DNA from: Candidatus Saliniplasma halalkaliphilum
GTDB taxonomy: Archaea > Thermoplasmatota > Thermoplasmata > Halarchaeoplasmatales > Halarchaeoplasmataceae
Direction of reading: 5' to 3'
Assembly (NCBI GenBank): GCA_019594235.1
Contig: JAFDTG010000019.1
Span: 1-19,095 of the forward strand
Length of the DNA: 19,095 nt
In this document: positions 7,648 to 14,713 of the stretch, in pieces
Position numbering within the stretch: the first letter of the stretch is position 1
Layout: the number at the start of each line of letters is the position of its first letter
Made by a program: the position numbers and the translations under genes
Notes under the pieces: generated by a model
Told to the model about the DNA's origin: nothing
The model's database searches: none
The model's input: only the letters and a program-made list of their open reading frames with translations

Positions 7648-8907
7648 TCACTCGACTTTAGCTTTTGTGAACTCTTCTCCTTCCCATGGTCTTGTTGCGT
7701 CTAAACCCCATTTAGAAGTCAACTCTGGAGCACTCGGATCTAGAGAACTTCCTTTTTGGTCTTCTAAGATGACTAAATCTTTGTGGGGTTGGAATCGAGT
7801 AGCTACAGCCCACTCGACTTCTCGATCATCGAATATATCGATGTCGTCATCGACTATTATCACTTTTTTCATAGACGTATGTGCTTCGAAGGCCTTTTTT
7901 ATAGCTTCTTTGACTTCATCATCACTACTTTTATCCACGGATATAACCCCGTGCAGCCAACTGCATCCACCTTCTGTCAATCTTACATCTTTAACATCAG
8001 TTATCTTTCCGACCTCACTTTTCATGACGGACTCCCGTGGCAGTCCCATGAGTAGGAAATGTTCATATCCGCCCGGTAGTAGTGCATGGAAGATCGGATC
8101 GTCTTTGTGATAGATTTTATCTATTTTGACAACCGGCTGCTGCCTAATTTTATCGTAGGTGCCAGTTATATCAACGAAGGGACCTTCATCGCCTTCTTCA
8201 TGTGTGATTCGACCTTGGAAGATGTATTCGGTGTAAGCGGGTACTAGTGCTCCATCCTCCAACTTTACAGCCTGAACTCTTTCATCCATCCCGTTTTTAC
8301 GTAAAGCAGAGGCGATCTCGAACTCATCTATGTGATAATCTACAGAGGTAGCGCCGGCTAAAAGTATTGAAGGGCAGAGACCGATGGCGATCGATATCTT
8401 CAACTCTTCACCGTTCTCTTTTGCTTTTTCATACATCTTATTTAGATGTCTAGGAACGAGTCTGATTGTGAAGGTATCTTTACCAGTGAGCATCATCCTA
8501 TGGAACGATAAATTCCTATCTCCATCGTACTCTGAGAAAACTACGCCAGAAGTGATATACCTACCACCATCCCCGGGGTAGTATTTTGGGATAGGAAGAT
8601 CTCTAAGATCGAAATCCGTTACAACGTTATCCAATATCGGTGCATCATCTAATATCTCAACGGGCTCAGGGTTTTCAACCGCTTGAGCCAACAGATCAAC
8701 AATCTGTGATCTATCTACATTCAAAGCCTTCCCAACCCGTTCACGGGTGCCCCATAGGTTGATCATAAGAGCCCCTCCTGGGAAATTGGGGAAATAAACC
8801 GGTTCATCTAGATCTTTCAAGGCTTCTTTAGTGGCATCCATCTCGCAAGATACTTCTTCTTCAACGATCCTTTTCTCGAATTTATTGACAAAAATACTGA
8901 AAGACAA
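7648..8907 (-). CDS. UbiD-family decarboxylase (candidate anhydromevalonate phosphate decarboxylase)
   Basis: Prenyl-FMN-dependent decarboxylase of the UbiD family, about 420 residues. Family segments are clear: PGGALMINLWGTRERVGKAL, the prFMN-site region GGRYITSGVVFSEYDGDRNLSFHRMM, TIRLVPRHL, and the acidic EFEIASAL stretch. In archaea this branch includes the trans-anhydromevalonate 5-phosphate decarboxylase of the modified mevalonate pathway, which is the likeliest role, but other UbiD substrates are possible. The frame opens with GTG at 8916, but the Shine-Dalgarno AAAGGAG overlaps that codon; the TTG at 8907 lies 8 nt after GGAG and gives the usual MSF start, so I use it. It forms an operon with the Ste24-like gene. 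UbiX and other isoprenoid genes are not in the window. Confidence 0.82.
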   Translation of the reverse strand: MSFSIFVNKFEKRIVEEEVSCEMDATKEALKDLDEPVYFPNFPGGALMINLWGTRERVGKALNVDRSQIVDLLAQAVENPEPVEILDDAPILDNVVTDFDLRDLPIPKYYPGDGGRYITSGVVFSEYDGDRNLSFHRMMLTGKDTFTIRLVPRHLNKMYEKAKENGEELKISIAIGLCPSILLAGATSVDYHIDEFEIASALRKNGMDERVQAVKLEDGALVPAYTEYIFQGRITHEEGDEGPFVDITGTYDKIRQQPVVKIDKIYHKDDPIFHALLPGGYEHFLLMGLPRESVMKSEVGKITDVKDVRLTEGGCSWLHGVISVDKSSDDEVKEAIKKAFEAHTSMKKVIIVDDDIDIFDDREVEWAVATRFQPHKDLVILEDQKGSSLDPSAPELTSKWGLDATRPWEGEEFTKAKVE

Positions 8908-8972
8908 TTTTCTCACTCCTTTTACTCTTCAACATTCTAACCCATCTACAACATTCATAACTAGTGACCTCC

Positions 8973-9001
8973 TCACCCACCTGATTTACATCAGGAAGGT
9001 G
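8973..9001 (-). repeat. Terminal hairpin, putative right end of IS605-like element
   Basis: Outer stem TCACC/GGTG, a small CA/AA internal loop, inner stem CCTGAT/ATCAGG, and loop TTAC. The outer and internal-loop parts are identical to the hairpin at 9381-9413. Confidence 0.6.
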
Positions 9002-9109
9002 CTTCCTTCCATTTATCCGTGTCTACTGGAATTCTAAAGAGAATTCCATCGATATTTGGAATTTGATTCCAAAAATATCATCTGGTTTTCGGACTACCGA
9101 AGGAATCTA

Positions 9110-9367
9110 TCAGGAACGTCCTGATAGGGCGGAACGTCCACCTTTTTGACGGTTGCCACCTACCTCACCGACTTGATATACAGAGGTCAGGTCGTCGGTA
9201 GTGGCTTCGAGCACGGTCACGGTGCTCCTGATGCCAGAAGAGGTTTTCTTCGTTCAGGAAAGGTATTCATTCTTTCCTGCCCTGATGCTCTCCACCAACT
9301 TAGAGAACTTGGGACTTTCCAACATCCCGATTTCGTATACAACGTATCTTTCTTTGGATATATAAAA
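9110..9367 (-). pseudogene. Broken reading frame inside the IS605-like element, possible tnpB 3' remnant
   Basis: On the minus strand one frame runs between stops for about 37 codons (with RYVVYEIGMLESPKF and LVESIRAGKNEYLS), meets a TGA, and continues in the same frame for about 47 codons to a stop at 9112-9110 (with STVTVLEATTDDLTS and GEVGGNRQKGG). It has no good start and no zinc-finger cysteines. Its place just before the hairpin cluster and right end is where the C-terminal tail of TnpB would be, but the similarity is only by impression and position. Confidence 0.3.
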
Positions 9368-9375
9368 CTACTCCA

Positions 9376-9416
<41 letters not shown>

Positions 9417-9494
9417 ATTGGGGGTAAAAAGTTAAATTTACTCTTATCGAAGTCTTTACAAAAATAATTAATAAAGTTCGACAATAGGAGGACC

Positions 9495-10487
9495 ATGAAA
9501 GGGTTATCTTACAAGGAAGCGGGAGTGGACATCGACAAGGAAGAAGAAGCTATCTCGGCTTTGAAGAAAAGTGTTCTTTTTGCCAGAGAGGGCATCGGAG
9601 CACCACTGAAAAGCGACTTCACCGGGTTGATAGATTTTGGAGAGTACGCACTCTCACTCTGCACCGATGGAGTGGGGACAAAACTCCTGGTTGCAGATAT
9701 CATGGAGAAGTGGGATACCGTGGGAATTGACTGTATCGCCATGAACGTTAACGATACTATCTGTCAGGGTGCGGAACCCATCGCCTTCGTAGATTATTTA
9801 GCAGTGGAAGAAGCGGATCCAGAACTGACTGAAGAGATCGGGAAGGGATTGGAAAAGGGTGCGGAACTATCTAACATGACGATAATCGGTGGTGAAACCG
9901 CAACTTTGGGAGATATAATCAAAGGATTCGATATAGCAGGTACAACCCTCGGTTTCGTGAAAAAAGAGGAGATCATCGATGGGAAAGATGTCGAGGTAGG
10001 TGACCGCATAATAGGCCTTCCCAGCTCAGGAGTTCATTCTAACGGTTTCACACTGGCCAGGAAGATCGTCGATGAAAGTGAATACGATTACCACGATGAG
10101 ATGGAATTTGGTGTTATCGGTTTCGAACTGTTGACTCCCACTAAGATATACGTTAAATCGATCATCAAAGCATTGAAAAAGTACGATATAAAAGCCATGG
10201 CCAACATCACTGGAGGAGGTTTGAGGAACGTCAAAAGGGTGAACGAAAAATTCAGATACATCATAGATGACCCGCTTGAACCTCAGCCGATATTCGAATT
10301 TTTACAAAAAGAGGGCCGAGTCAGCGATAAAGAGATGTATCAAACGTTCAACATGGGTATGGGATTCTGTTTGATCGTGAGCTCGGAGATATCAGAAGAA
10401 GTCGCCGAAGAACTCGGTGGAAAAGTTGTCGGTGAAGTCAAAAAAGGTGAAGGTGTTTACCACACTGGTAAAGATCTGGAATACTGA
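9495..10487 (+). CDS. purM: Phosphoribosylformylglycinamidine cyclo-ligase (AIR synthetase)
   Basis: Catalyses ATP-dependent ring closure of FGAM to AIR in purine synthesis. The 330-residue protein starts with the typical SYKEAGVDIDKEEEAI and has the catalytic/ATP-binding region LCTDGVGTKLLVA, the DCIAMNVNDTICQGAEPIAFVDYLAVE segment, GGETATLGDII, LPSSGVHSNGFTLAR, and NITGGGLRNVKRV. A strong Shine-Dalgarno, AGGAGG, sits 3 nt before the ATG. The gene stands alone; no other purine gene is nearby. A T-rich tract follows the stop. Confidence 0.96.
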   Translation: MKGLSYKEAGVDIDKEEEAISALKKSVLFAREGIGAPLKSDFTGLIDFGEYALSLCTDGVGTKLLVADIMEKWDTVGIDCIAMNVNDTICQGAEPIAFVDYLAVEEADPELTEEIGKGLEKGAELSNMTIIGGETATLGDIIKGFDIAGTTLGFVKKEEIIDGKDVEVGDRIIGLPSSGVHSNGFTLARKIVDESEYDYHDEMEFGVIGFELLTPTKIYVKSIIKALKKYDIKAMANITGGGLRNVKRVNEKFRYIIDDPLEPQPIFEFLQKEGRVSDKEMYQTFNMGMGFCLIVSSEISEEVAEELGGKVVGEVKKGEGVYHTGKDLEY

Positions 10488-10493
10488 TTAATC

Positions 10494-10500
10494 TTTTTTT
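10494..10500 (+). terminator. T-tract after purM
   Basis: Seven consecutive T starting 7 nt after the purM stop codon, without a hairpin, as expected for archaeal intrinsic termination. Confidence 0.5.
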
Positions 10501-10636
10501 AATACCTTAAAACTTTTTGATTCCTTTAAGAGAATGCAGTGTATCGAGTTTCGAAACGAGTTTTGATATGAAGAAAAGGGATATTAATAAGGTACACCCT
10601 ACTTGAAATACAGAAGAAGATAAGAACATCATAATA

Positions 10637-10707
10637 TCACGATAAATTCCTCCTCAATTTTTCTTTTGATCCGCACTCACGATAAATTCCTCCTCAATTT
10701 TTCTTTT
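10637..10707. repeat. 31-bp perfect direct repeat, two copies
   Basis: The gap between purM and pcp (10488-10803) has no gene apart from this repeat. Copies at 10637-10667 and 10677-10707 are identical over 31 bp, beginning TCACGATAAATTCC and ending in a T-rich tract; 9 bp separate them, giving a 40-bp period. On the minus strand each copy contains GAGGAGG followed 8 nt later by GTG, so each could be a ribosome-binding site for a very short frame. Only two units exist, so it is not a CRISPR array. Confidence 0.7.
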
Positions 10708-10745
10708 TGTATATTTTTAATATTTTAGAAGTAAATTTACATACA

Positions 10746-10755
10746 ATATTAAATA
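10746..10755 (+). promoter_or_regulatory. TATA-like box for the pcp cluster
   Basis: ATATTAAATA, about 58 nt before the pcp ATG, which would give a leader of some 35 nt carrying the GTGAT Shine-Dalgarno-like motif. Confidence 0.35.
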
Positions 10756-10812
10756 CCTAAGGAAAGACTAATTACATATTATGGATATAAAGAGTACATC
10801 AAAGTGATAACC

Positions 10813-11424
10813 ATGAAGAAAATCTTAGTTACGGGGTTCGATCCTTATGGTAAGAACAACGATAATCCTGCCTGCAGAGTTTTAGAGATAATCGATGGCA
10901 AGGAATTCCATGGATATAAGATAGACACTCTAAAAGTTCCTACGGTTTATTATCGATCCATAGAGAAAACTGTTGAGAAGATCGAAGAGATCAAACCGGA
11001 AGCTGTTATATGCGTGGGGATGTCGAACCGAAAAAAGATATCTGTGGAAAGAGTGGGTATAAATTTCAACGATGCAAGGATACCTGACAATGATGAGCAG
11101 CAGCCAAAAGATGAACTTATAGATGAAGATGGAGAAACTGCGTACTTTTCTACATTACCTGTTAGAGAGATATATGATAGGTTAATAGAAGAGGGTATTC
11201 CAGCACATATATCCAACACCGCCGGTACTTTTGTTTGCAATCATCTGATGTACGGTGTACTGAATCACATCTACAAGGATGAATTAGACATCAAGGCTGG
11301 ATTCATACATGTACCAATGATGCCCGAGCAGACTTTGGATAAAGATAAACCCAGTATGTGTTTGGATTTGACGGCCAAAGCTGTTGAGATAGCAGTTGAA
11401 ACCACTATAGAACATCTAGAGTGA
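10813..11424 (+). CDS. pcp: Pyroglutamyl-peptidase I (C15)
   Basis: Cysteine peptidase that removes N-terminal pyroglutamate from peptides. The 203-residue protein has the family triad: Glu79 in ISVERVGINF, Cys142 in NTAGTFVCNHLMYG, and His166 in GFIHVPMMPEQ. The N-terminus KKILVTGFDPYGKNNDNPA is typical. The frame extends to a GTG at 10804, but GTGAT there looks like the Shine-Dalgarno for the ATG at 10813, which also gives the natural N-terminus. The next gene starts 3 nt after the stop codon, so they are co-transcribed. Confidence 0.94.
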   Translation: MKKILVTGFDPYGKNNDNPACRVLEIIDGKEFHGYKIDTLKVPTVYYRSIEKTVEKIEEIKPEAVICVGMSNRKKISVERVGINFNDARIPDNDEQQPKDELIDEDGETAYFSTLPVREIYDRLIEEGIPAHISNTAGTFVCNHLMYGVLNHIYKDELDIKAGFIHVPMMPEQTLDKDKPSMCLDLTAKAVEIAVETTIEHLE

Positions 11425-11427
11425 TCG

Positions 11428-11682
11428 ATGATGTGGTACGTTTATATTTTAAGACTGGAAGACGATTCCCTTTACACCGGTATCACTAAAGATATCGATA
11501 GAAGGATAGAAGAACATGAAGATGGGCGGGGCAGTAAATACGTAAGGGGAAGGACACCTGTAGAACTCGTTCACTCCGAAGAACGTGAAACCATGAGTGA
11601 AGCTTTAAAAAGAGAAGCCGAGATCAAAAGGTGGAGTAAAGTTAAGAAAGAGGACTTCGTAAAGAAAAATGGATGTGTTTGA
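11428..11682 (+). CDS. GIY-YIG nuclease-domain protein (UPF0213/YhbQ-like)
   Basis: An 84-residue single-domain GIY-YIG protein. The signature reads WYVYILRLEDDSLYTGITKD followed by the Arg-containing helix IDRRIEEHEDG; the metal-binding Glu is in LKREAEIKRWSK. This is the compact free-standing type often annotated as a UPF0213/putative endonuclease of unknown role, unlike UvrC. Two adjacent ATG codons (11428, 11431) are possible starts. It is tightly packed between pcp and the DUF3892-like gene, with 3-nt gaps on both sides. Confidence 0.88.
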   Translation: MMWYVYILRLEDDSLYTGITKDIDRRIEEHEDGRGSKYVRGRTPVELVHSEERETMSEALKREAEIKRWSKVKKEDFVKKNGCV

Positions 11683-11685
11683 TAG

Positions 11686-12018
11686 ATGGATATAGATAAG
11701 ATCGATTATTTGATAACCGCTATAAAATACGATAAAAAGGATCAACTCTTCGAGAAGGTCAGAACCCATGAACATATGGATGATCATGCTGTAGGCTATC
11801 CTTACCCAGAAGAGAGGGATAGGGTTTTGGAGAACTTGGAAGAGGGATGTTTCTATGCAACTTTGATTTCCCCGGATGATGACCAATTTGATTACCAGGT
11901 TGGGAAGAAGGTATCATTAGTGGAATTCGAAGGAGAGAAATTCATAAGGACCGATGGAGAAAAAACAAACAGAGATTACCTGGAAAATGTGATCATAATC
12001 CAAGACAAGATACCATAA
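11686..12018 (+). CDS. DUF3892-like protein
   Basis: A 110-residue soluble acidic protein. It opens DYLITAIKYDKK, has a helix RDRVLENLEEGCFYAT, and ends with VGKKVSLVEFEGEKFIRTDG and YLENV, a pattern I associate with DUF3892 (strand, ridge helix with a Gly turn, then strands with an F/Y-I-R-T motif and a D/N-x-L ending). The function of that family is not known. It follows the GIY-YIG gene by 3 nt and probably belongs to the pcp operon. Confidence 0.5.
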   Translation: MDIDKIDYLITAIKYDKKDQLFEKVRTHEHMDDHAVGYPYPEERDRVLENLEEGCFYATLISPDDDQFDYQVGKKVSLVEFEGEKFIRTDGEKTNRDYLENVIIIQDKIP

Positions 12019-12060
12019 TTTTAATTATAGCTTTGTAAATATCGATACGGACTGATTCAA

Positions 12061-12879
12061 ATGGGAGTTGGAAAGATAATAACGATGGGAGGGAATGTTA
12101 GTATCTCACCCACTGAACCACTGTTCAAAGAATTTTTTAACATCTCCCAGATCATATCTGACGGACAACCCACTATCGGTGTGATACCCACACCAAGTGG
12201 TGAACCAGATAAAAGTGGAGAGATTTATTCACGCCTTTTCAAAGATATAGGAGCCAACACGGTCGTTTTAAACCCTAAAAGTAGAAGTGAAGCCAATTCT
12301 CAAAAGATTCTAGAAGATTTAGATAAGGCACATTCTTTCTTTATAACCGGTGGCAATCAGCTCAGGATAACTGACCTTTTACAAGGTACCGAGATGGTTG
12401 ATAAGATCAAGGATAAGTTTCATCAGGGTGCTCTAGTAGGAGGAACAAGCGCAGGTGCGGTCTGTCTTACTGAGGCCATGATCTTTGAAGGGACTATCAA
12501 ACGACATTTTTACAAAGGCGAGGTGGATATGGTTAAGGGTTTGGGGTTCATAGAAGACGTAGTCATAGATACACACTTCGCAGAGAGGGGACGTTTTCCC
12601 CGGTTGATACAAGTGGCAAGTGAAAATCCTGATATGTTAGGTATAGGTTTGGGGGAGAGAACTGGTGCAGTTTGGGACTTTGATAAAAAAGAATTCGAAG
12701 TTATCGGAAGTGGCAATGTCGTTGCTATACAAGGCAGACATCTAACGAAAAGCAATGTTCCAGAACTAGAACTCGGTGATAACATGTCAGTTAGTGGTAT
12801 CAGAGTTCATGTTCTAGGGAACGGAAGTAGATTTCAGTATGAGGAGTGCGAACTTTACCTTCCTGAAGATGAGGACTAG
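12061..12879 (+). CDS. Cyanophycinase-family serine peptidase (S51)
   Basis: A 272-residue protein of the cyanophycinase/peptidase E superfamily. The nucleophile elbow is GGTSAGA with Ser130; His172 is in DTHFAERGR, and Glu199 is in GIGLGERTG, matching the Ser-His-Glu positions of CphB. FFITGGNQ and a GVIPTPSGEPD strand are also typical. CphB cleaves the beta-linked Asp-Arg polymer cyanophycin into beta-Asp-Arg. No cyanophycin synthetase or isoaspartyl dipeptidase is present in the window, so the substrate may be another beta-aspartyl or acidic peptide. It lies 42 nt after the DUF3892-like gene, with a possible own TATA-like stretch (TTTTAATTATA at 12019-12029). Confidence 0.85.
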   Translation: MGVGKIITMGGNVSISPTEPLFKEFFNISQIISDGQPTIGVIPTPSGEPDKSGEIYSRLFKDIGANTVVLNPKSRSEANSQKILEDLDKAHSFFITGGNQLRITDLLQGTEMVDKIKDKFHQGALVGGTSAGAVCLTEAMIFEGTIKRHFYKGEVDMVKGLGFIEDVVIDTHFAERGRFPRLIQVASENPDMLGIGLGERTGAVWDFDKKEFEVIGSGNVVAIQGRHLTKSNVPELELGDNMSVSGIRVHVLGNGSRFQYEECELYLPEDED

Positions 12880-12981
12880 AAAATATTGTGAAAGGGTTTA
12901 GAGGAAATTACGGTAGAAACAAAGCTTAGTAATTTCGTTGCGTGATTATAGCAGCGCTTTACTACGTAATTCTAGTTGATG

Positions 12982-13345
12982 TCAAGGACACTTGAGATTC
13001 CAAAAATTGTGTCCTAGACCATACAACCGATGAATAACGGGATGAGTTCTATCTAAAAAGATATCGATCATCAAGATATTTTTTATCCATCTTCTGAACA
13101 CTTCATCAGTTATGTAATAAAGTCCATCTTTATCCTTGCTTATGATCATAGAAGAAAGGATGATGTTCATGTTACTGGAGATATTACTAGATGAGGTCTG
13201 CATTTTATCTGCGACCTCAGTCATATTGATGCACCGTCTTTCACTCATGGCTTCTAAAATTGCCTGCTGTTGGTCAGTTAATACACGTGAAAATCTTTCC
13301 TCGAACTGAATATTGAATTCGTCTATACTGTTCAGAGGTAGGGAA
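12982..13345 (-). pseudogene. Truncated archaeal AAA-type ATPase, C-terminal winged-helix part
   Basis: The minus-strand frame reads from about 13345 (…SLPLNSIDEFNIQFEERFSR) through LTDQQQAILEAM, EVADKMQTSSSNISSNMNII and KDGLYYITDEVFRRWIKN. This matches the C-terminal winged-helix domain that follows the P-loop ATPase domain in the large archaeal ATPase family (helix, LTxxQxxIL, HTH, wing, Y-x-I-x-D-x-x-F-R-x-W). The whole Walker A/B ATPase domain is missing. Upstream the frame runs straight into the IS605-like end at 13341-13378, with a stop in it. The last 30 residues or so after RWIKNI look unrelated, suggesting a frameshift or fusion. It is a gene remnant, not a working protein. Confidence 0.55.
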
Positions 13346-13378
13346 ACCCCACGGCTCTGCTGTGTGGGAGGATGTCAC
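13341..13378 (+). mobile_element. Solo IS605-like right-end sequence
   Basis: Reads GAAACCCCACGGC, then GTGTGGGAGGATGTCAC. The CCCAC/GTGGG stem (13348-13352 with 13364-13368) followed directly by GGAGGATGTCAC is the form often found at the right end of tnpB-bearing IS200/IS605 elements. The end resembles the right edge of the element at 8964 (GGAGGTCAC). No tnpB lies next to it; instead it abuts the truncated ATPase. It may be a leftover from excision or deletion. The identification rests on a short motif. Confidence 0.35.
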
Positions 13379-13450
13379 ATACTTTTAGATAAAATTAAAT
13401 CCATATGTATTATTTATGAATATTATATTTAAAACATTTGTGTATATCTC

Positions 13451-14065
13451 TTATCTTGTTCCCAATTTTTCTAGAAAGACGTTCTGCCAATCTTTGAACT
13501 CTTTGAACCCCATCTTTAAGTATTTTGATTCCTCAACATCAAAATTTTCCACGACATGTATCAATTCATCCTCAAAATCAAGACCATATTCGTCCAACTT
13601 TGATTTGTATCTTTCATAATCAAAATCAGAATAGATCAACATCGAAAGTATATCAACAGCATCTTTTTTTCCTTTCACACTTCCTCTCCTATCGATCTCT
13701 GCATTCTGTTTAAGGATCACAAGGTCTTCTAATATAGGTACTGTAAAACCCTCTATCTCCGTAACATCCATATCCTCCAAAGGAAAGCCTAGTTCAGAAT
13801 AATATATTACATAGATATCAATATCGAATTTGTCCCTCTGGATTTCATATTTTTTCGGACGGTCGTTCTTCGTCACATCGAAATACTGCTTTAATTTCCC
13901 CAAGGTTTCGAAATCTATAACGATATCGATATCTTTGGATTTGTGTTGCTTCGTCCAAAGATATACAGCCCATCCATCGATGAGGATAAAGTCGTATTTT
14001 TTAGAGAACTTCTGTAAACTCTCCCAGCTAGCTTTAGTAAGTGATTCATTCCAATACTCTGTCAT
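13451..14065 (-). CDS. Nucleotidyltransferase toxin, AbiEii-like
   Basis: A 204-residue DNA polymerase-beta-type nucleotidyltransferase. The active-site motif is DGWAVYLWTKQHKSKDIDIV, with a Gly-Trp in place of the usual Gly-Gly/Gly-Ser and the metal-binding Asp45 and Asp47. A third acidic strand follows (KFDIDIYVIY), and the later helix pattern EDLVILKQNAEIDRR…GKKDAVDILSML is typical of AbiEii and relatives. AbiEii-type proteins transfer nucleotides to tRNA or other targets and block growth. The start is the ATG at 14065, preceded by GAGGGAG; the longer frame to 14092 only reads into the upstream gene. It overlaps that regulator by 20 nt, so the two are translationally coupled. Confidence 0.78.
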   Translation of the reverse strand: MTEYWNESLTKASWESLQKFSKKYDFILIDGWAVYLWTKQHKSKDIDIVIDFETLGKLKQYFDVTKNDRPKKYEIQRDKFDIDIYVIYYSELGFPLEDMDVTEIEGFTVPILEDLVILKQNAEIDRRGSVKGKKDAVDILSMLIYSDFDYERYKSKLDEYGLDFEDELIHVVENFDVEESKYLKMGFKEFKDWQNVFLEKLGTR

Positions 14066-14594
14066 GCAACTCCCTCGTAAATTCCTTAGCATACCATTCT
14101 TTTATATTCCAAAGATCAGCAAATATCAGTGCATCGTTCACTTCCATCTCCTTTTTGAATACGAAAAGATTTGGAGGTCCTTTCGTCTTCGGGAACCTCC
14201 TTTTTATCTCATCGAAGGCTTGTTCATCTGCATATACATAGACTTCTGAGTAGTCCGCTGGTACCTCCTCATATATGAATTTGTATGCTGTGTATGCGGT
14301 GAATTCTACACCACCAGGCATCGATCTTTCTATCTCCCTAACCTTTTTGTTAACCCTTGTTCGATAAACTAAATCTTTTTCTGTGTTTCTTATGCTAGCC
14401 ATGTACATCAATATCTTCTCCTTATCTCTAGTTTTTAAGCCCCTATTTGATACGTCCACTGCTCCCATATTTTCCAGTTTTTTTACCGTTCTATTCACCG
14501 TACTTAAAGAGATATCTAATTCCCTGGACATCTCGGCCTGGGTCGTTTTCTCATGATCCATCAACCATGCACATACCATTACTCCTTTCTTCAT
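14046..14594 (-). CDS. Winged-helix antitoxin/regulator, AbiEi-like
   Basis: A 182-residue protein with an N-terminal winged-helix DNA-binding domain (about residues 5-60: AEMSRELDISLSTVNRTVKKLENMGAVDVSNRG), a linker, and a C-terminal domain (FTAYTAYKFIYEEV, SEVYVYADEQAFDEIKRRF, NALIFADLWNIKEWYAKEF-like) that resembles AbiEi-type antitoxins paired with nucleotidyltransferases. It is the first gene of the pair, as usual. There is no Shine-Dalgarno; a TATA box 25-32 nt upstream suggests a leaderless mRNA starting at the ATG. A dyad overlaps the start codon and another abuts the TATA box, fitting autoregulation. The pairing supports the function more than the sequence alone does. Confidence 0.7.
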   Translation of the reverse strand: MKKGVMVCAWLMDHEKTTQAEMSRELDISLSTVNRTVKKLENMGAVDVSNRGLKTRDKEKILMYMASIRNTEKDLVYRTRVNKKVREIERSMPGGVEFTAYTAYKFIYEEVPADYSEVYVYADEQAFDEIKRRFPKTKGPPNLFVFKKEMEVNDALIFADLWNIKEWYAKEFTRELHDRVLE

Positions 14595-14617
14595 CTTTCG
14601 ATGTATTGTTATTTATT

Positions 14618-14626
14618 GTTATATAT
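14618..14626 (-). promoter_or_regulatory. TATA box of the toxin-antitoxin operon
   Basis: ATATATAA on the minus strand, about 25 nt before the ATG at 14594, consistent with leaderless transcription. Confidence 0.5.
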
Positions 14627-14645
14627 CTTTCGATTAAACGGAAAC

Positions 14646-14654
14646 ATATTTAAA
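14646..14654 (+). promoter_or_regulatory. TATA-like box of the divergent HhH gene
   Basis: ATATTTAAA. A start about 25 nt downstream would fall in the third operator copy and its hairpin, so the divergent gene could be under the same regulator. Confidence 0.35.
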
Positions 14655-14713
14655 GAAAATCTACAGCTTATCGAAAGATAAGCCTTTGTTTCAACATCTA
14701 CAATAGATAAATA

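Larger units (their letters stand above)
14593..14679. promoter_or_regulatory. Three-copy ATC-TTTC-GAT operator region of the toxin-antitoxin pair
   Basis: ATCTTTCGAT occurs at 14593-14602 (overlapping the antitoxin start codon) and 14625-14634 (touching the TATA box), and inverted at 14670-14679. Each copy is a small dyad, ATC and GAT around TTTC. The third is the core of a perfect 7-bp inverted repeat GCTTATC-GAAA-GATAAGC (14667-14684). The likely reader is the winged-helix antitoxin next door. Confidence 0.6.

Noticed and set aside
7667..8110. Plus-strand frame of 147 codons within the UbiD region
   Set aside because: Shadow of the UbiD-like gene, which has clear family motifs on the other strand.
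10637..10707. CRISPR array
   Set aside because: Only two repeat units with a 9-bp spacer and no further units or cas genes.
12927..12970. Possible stem-loop terminator after the cyanophycinase-family gene (TAGTAA/TTACTA with an inner CGTTG/CAGCG)
   Set aside because: The stem is interrupted, no T-tract follows, and archaea do not rely on hairpin terminators.
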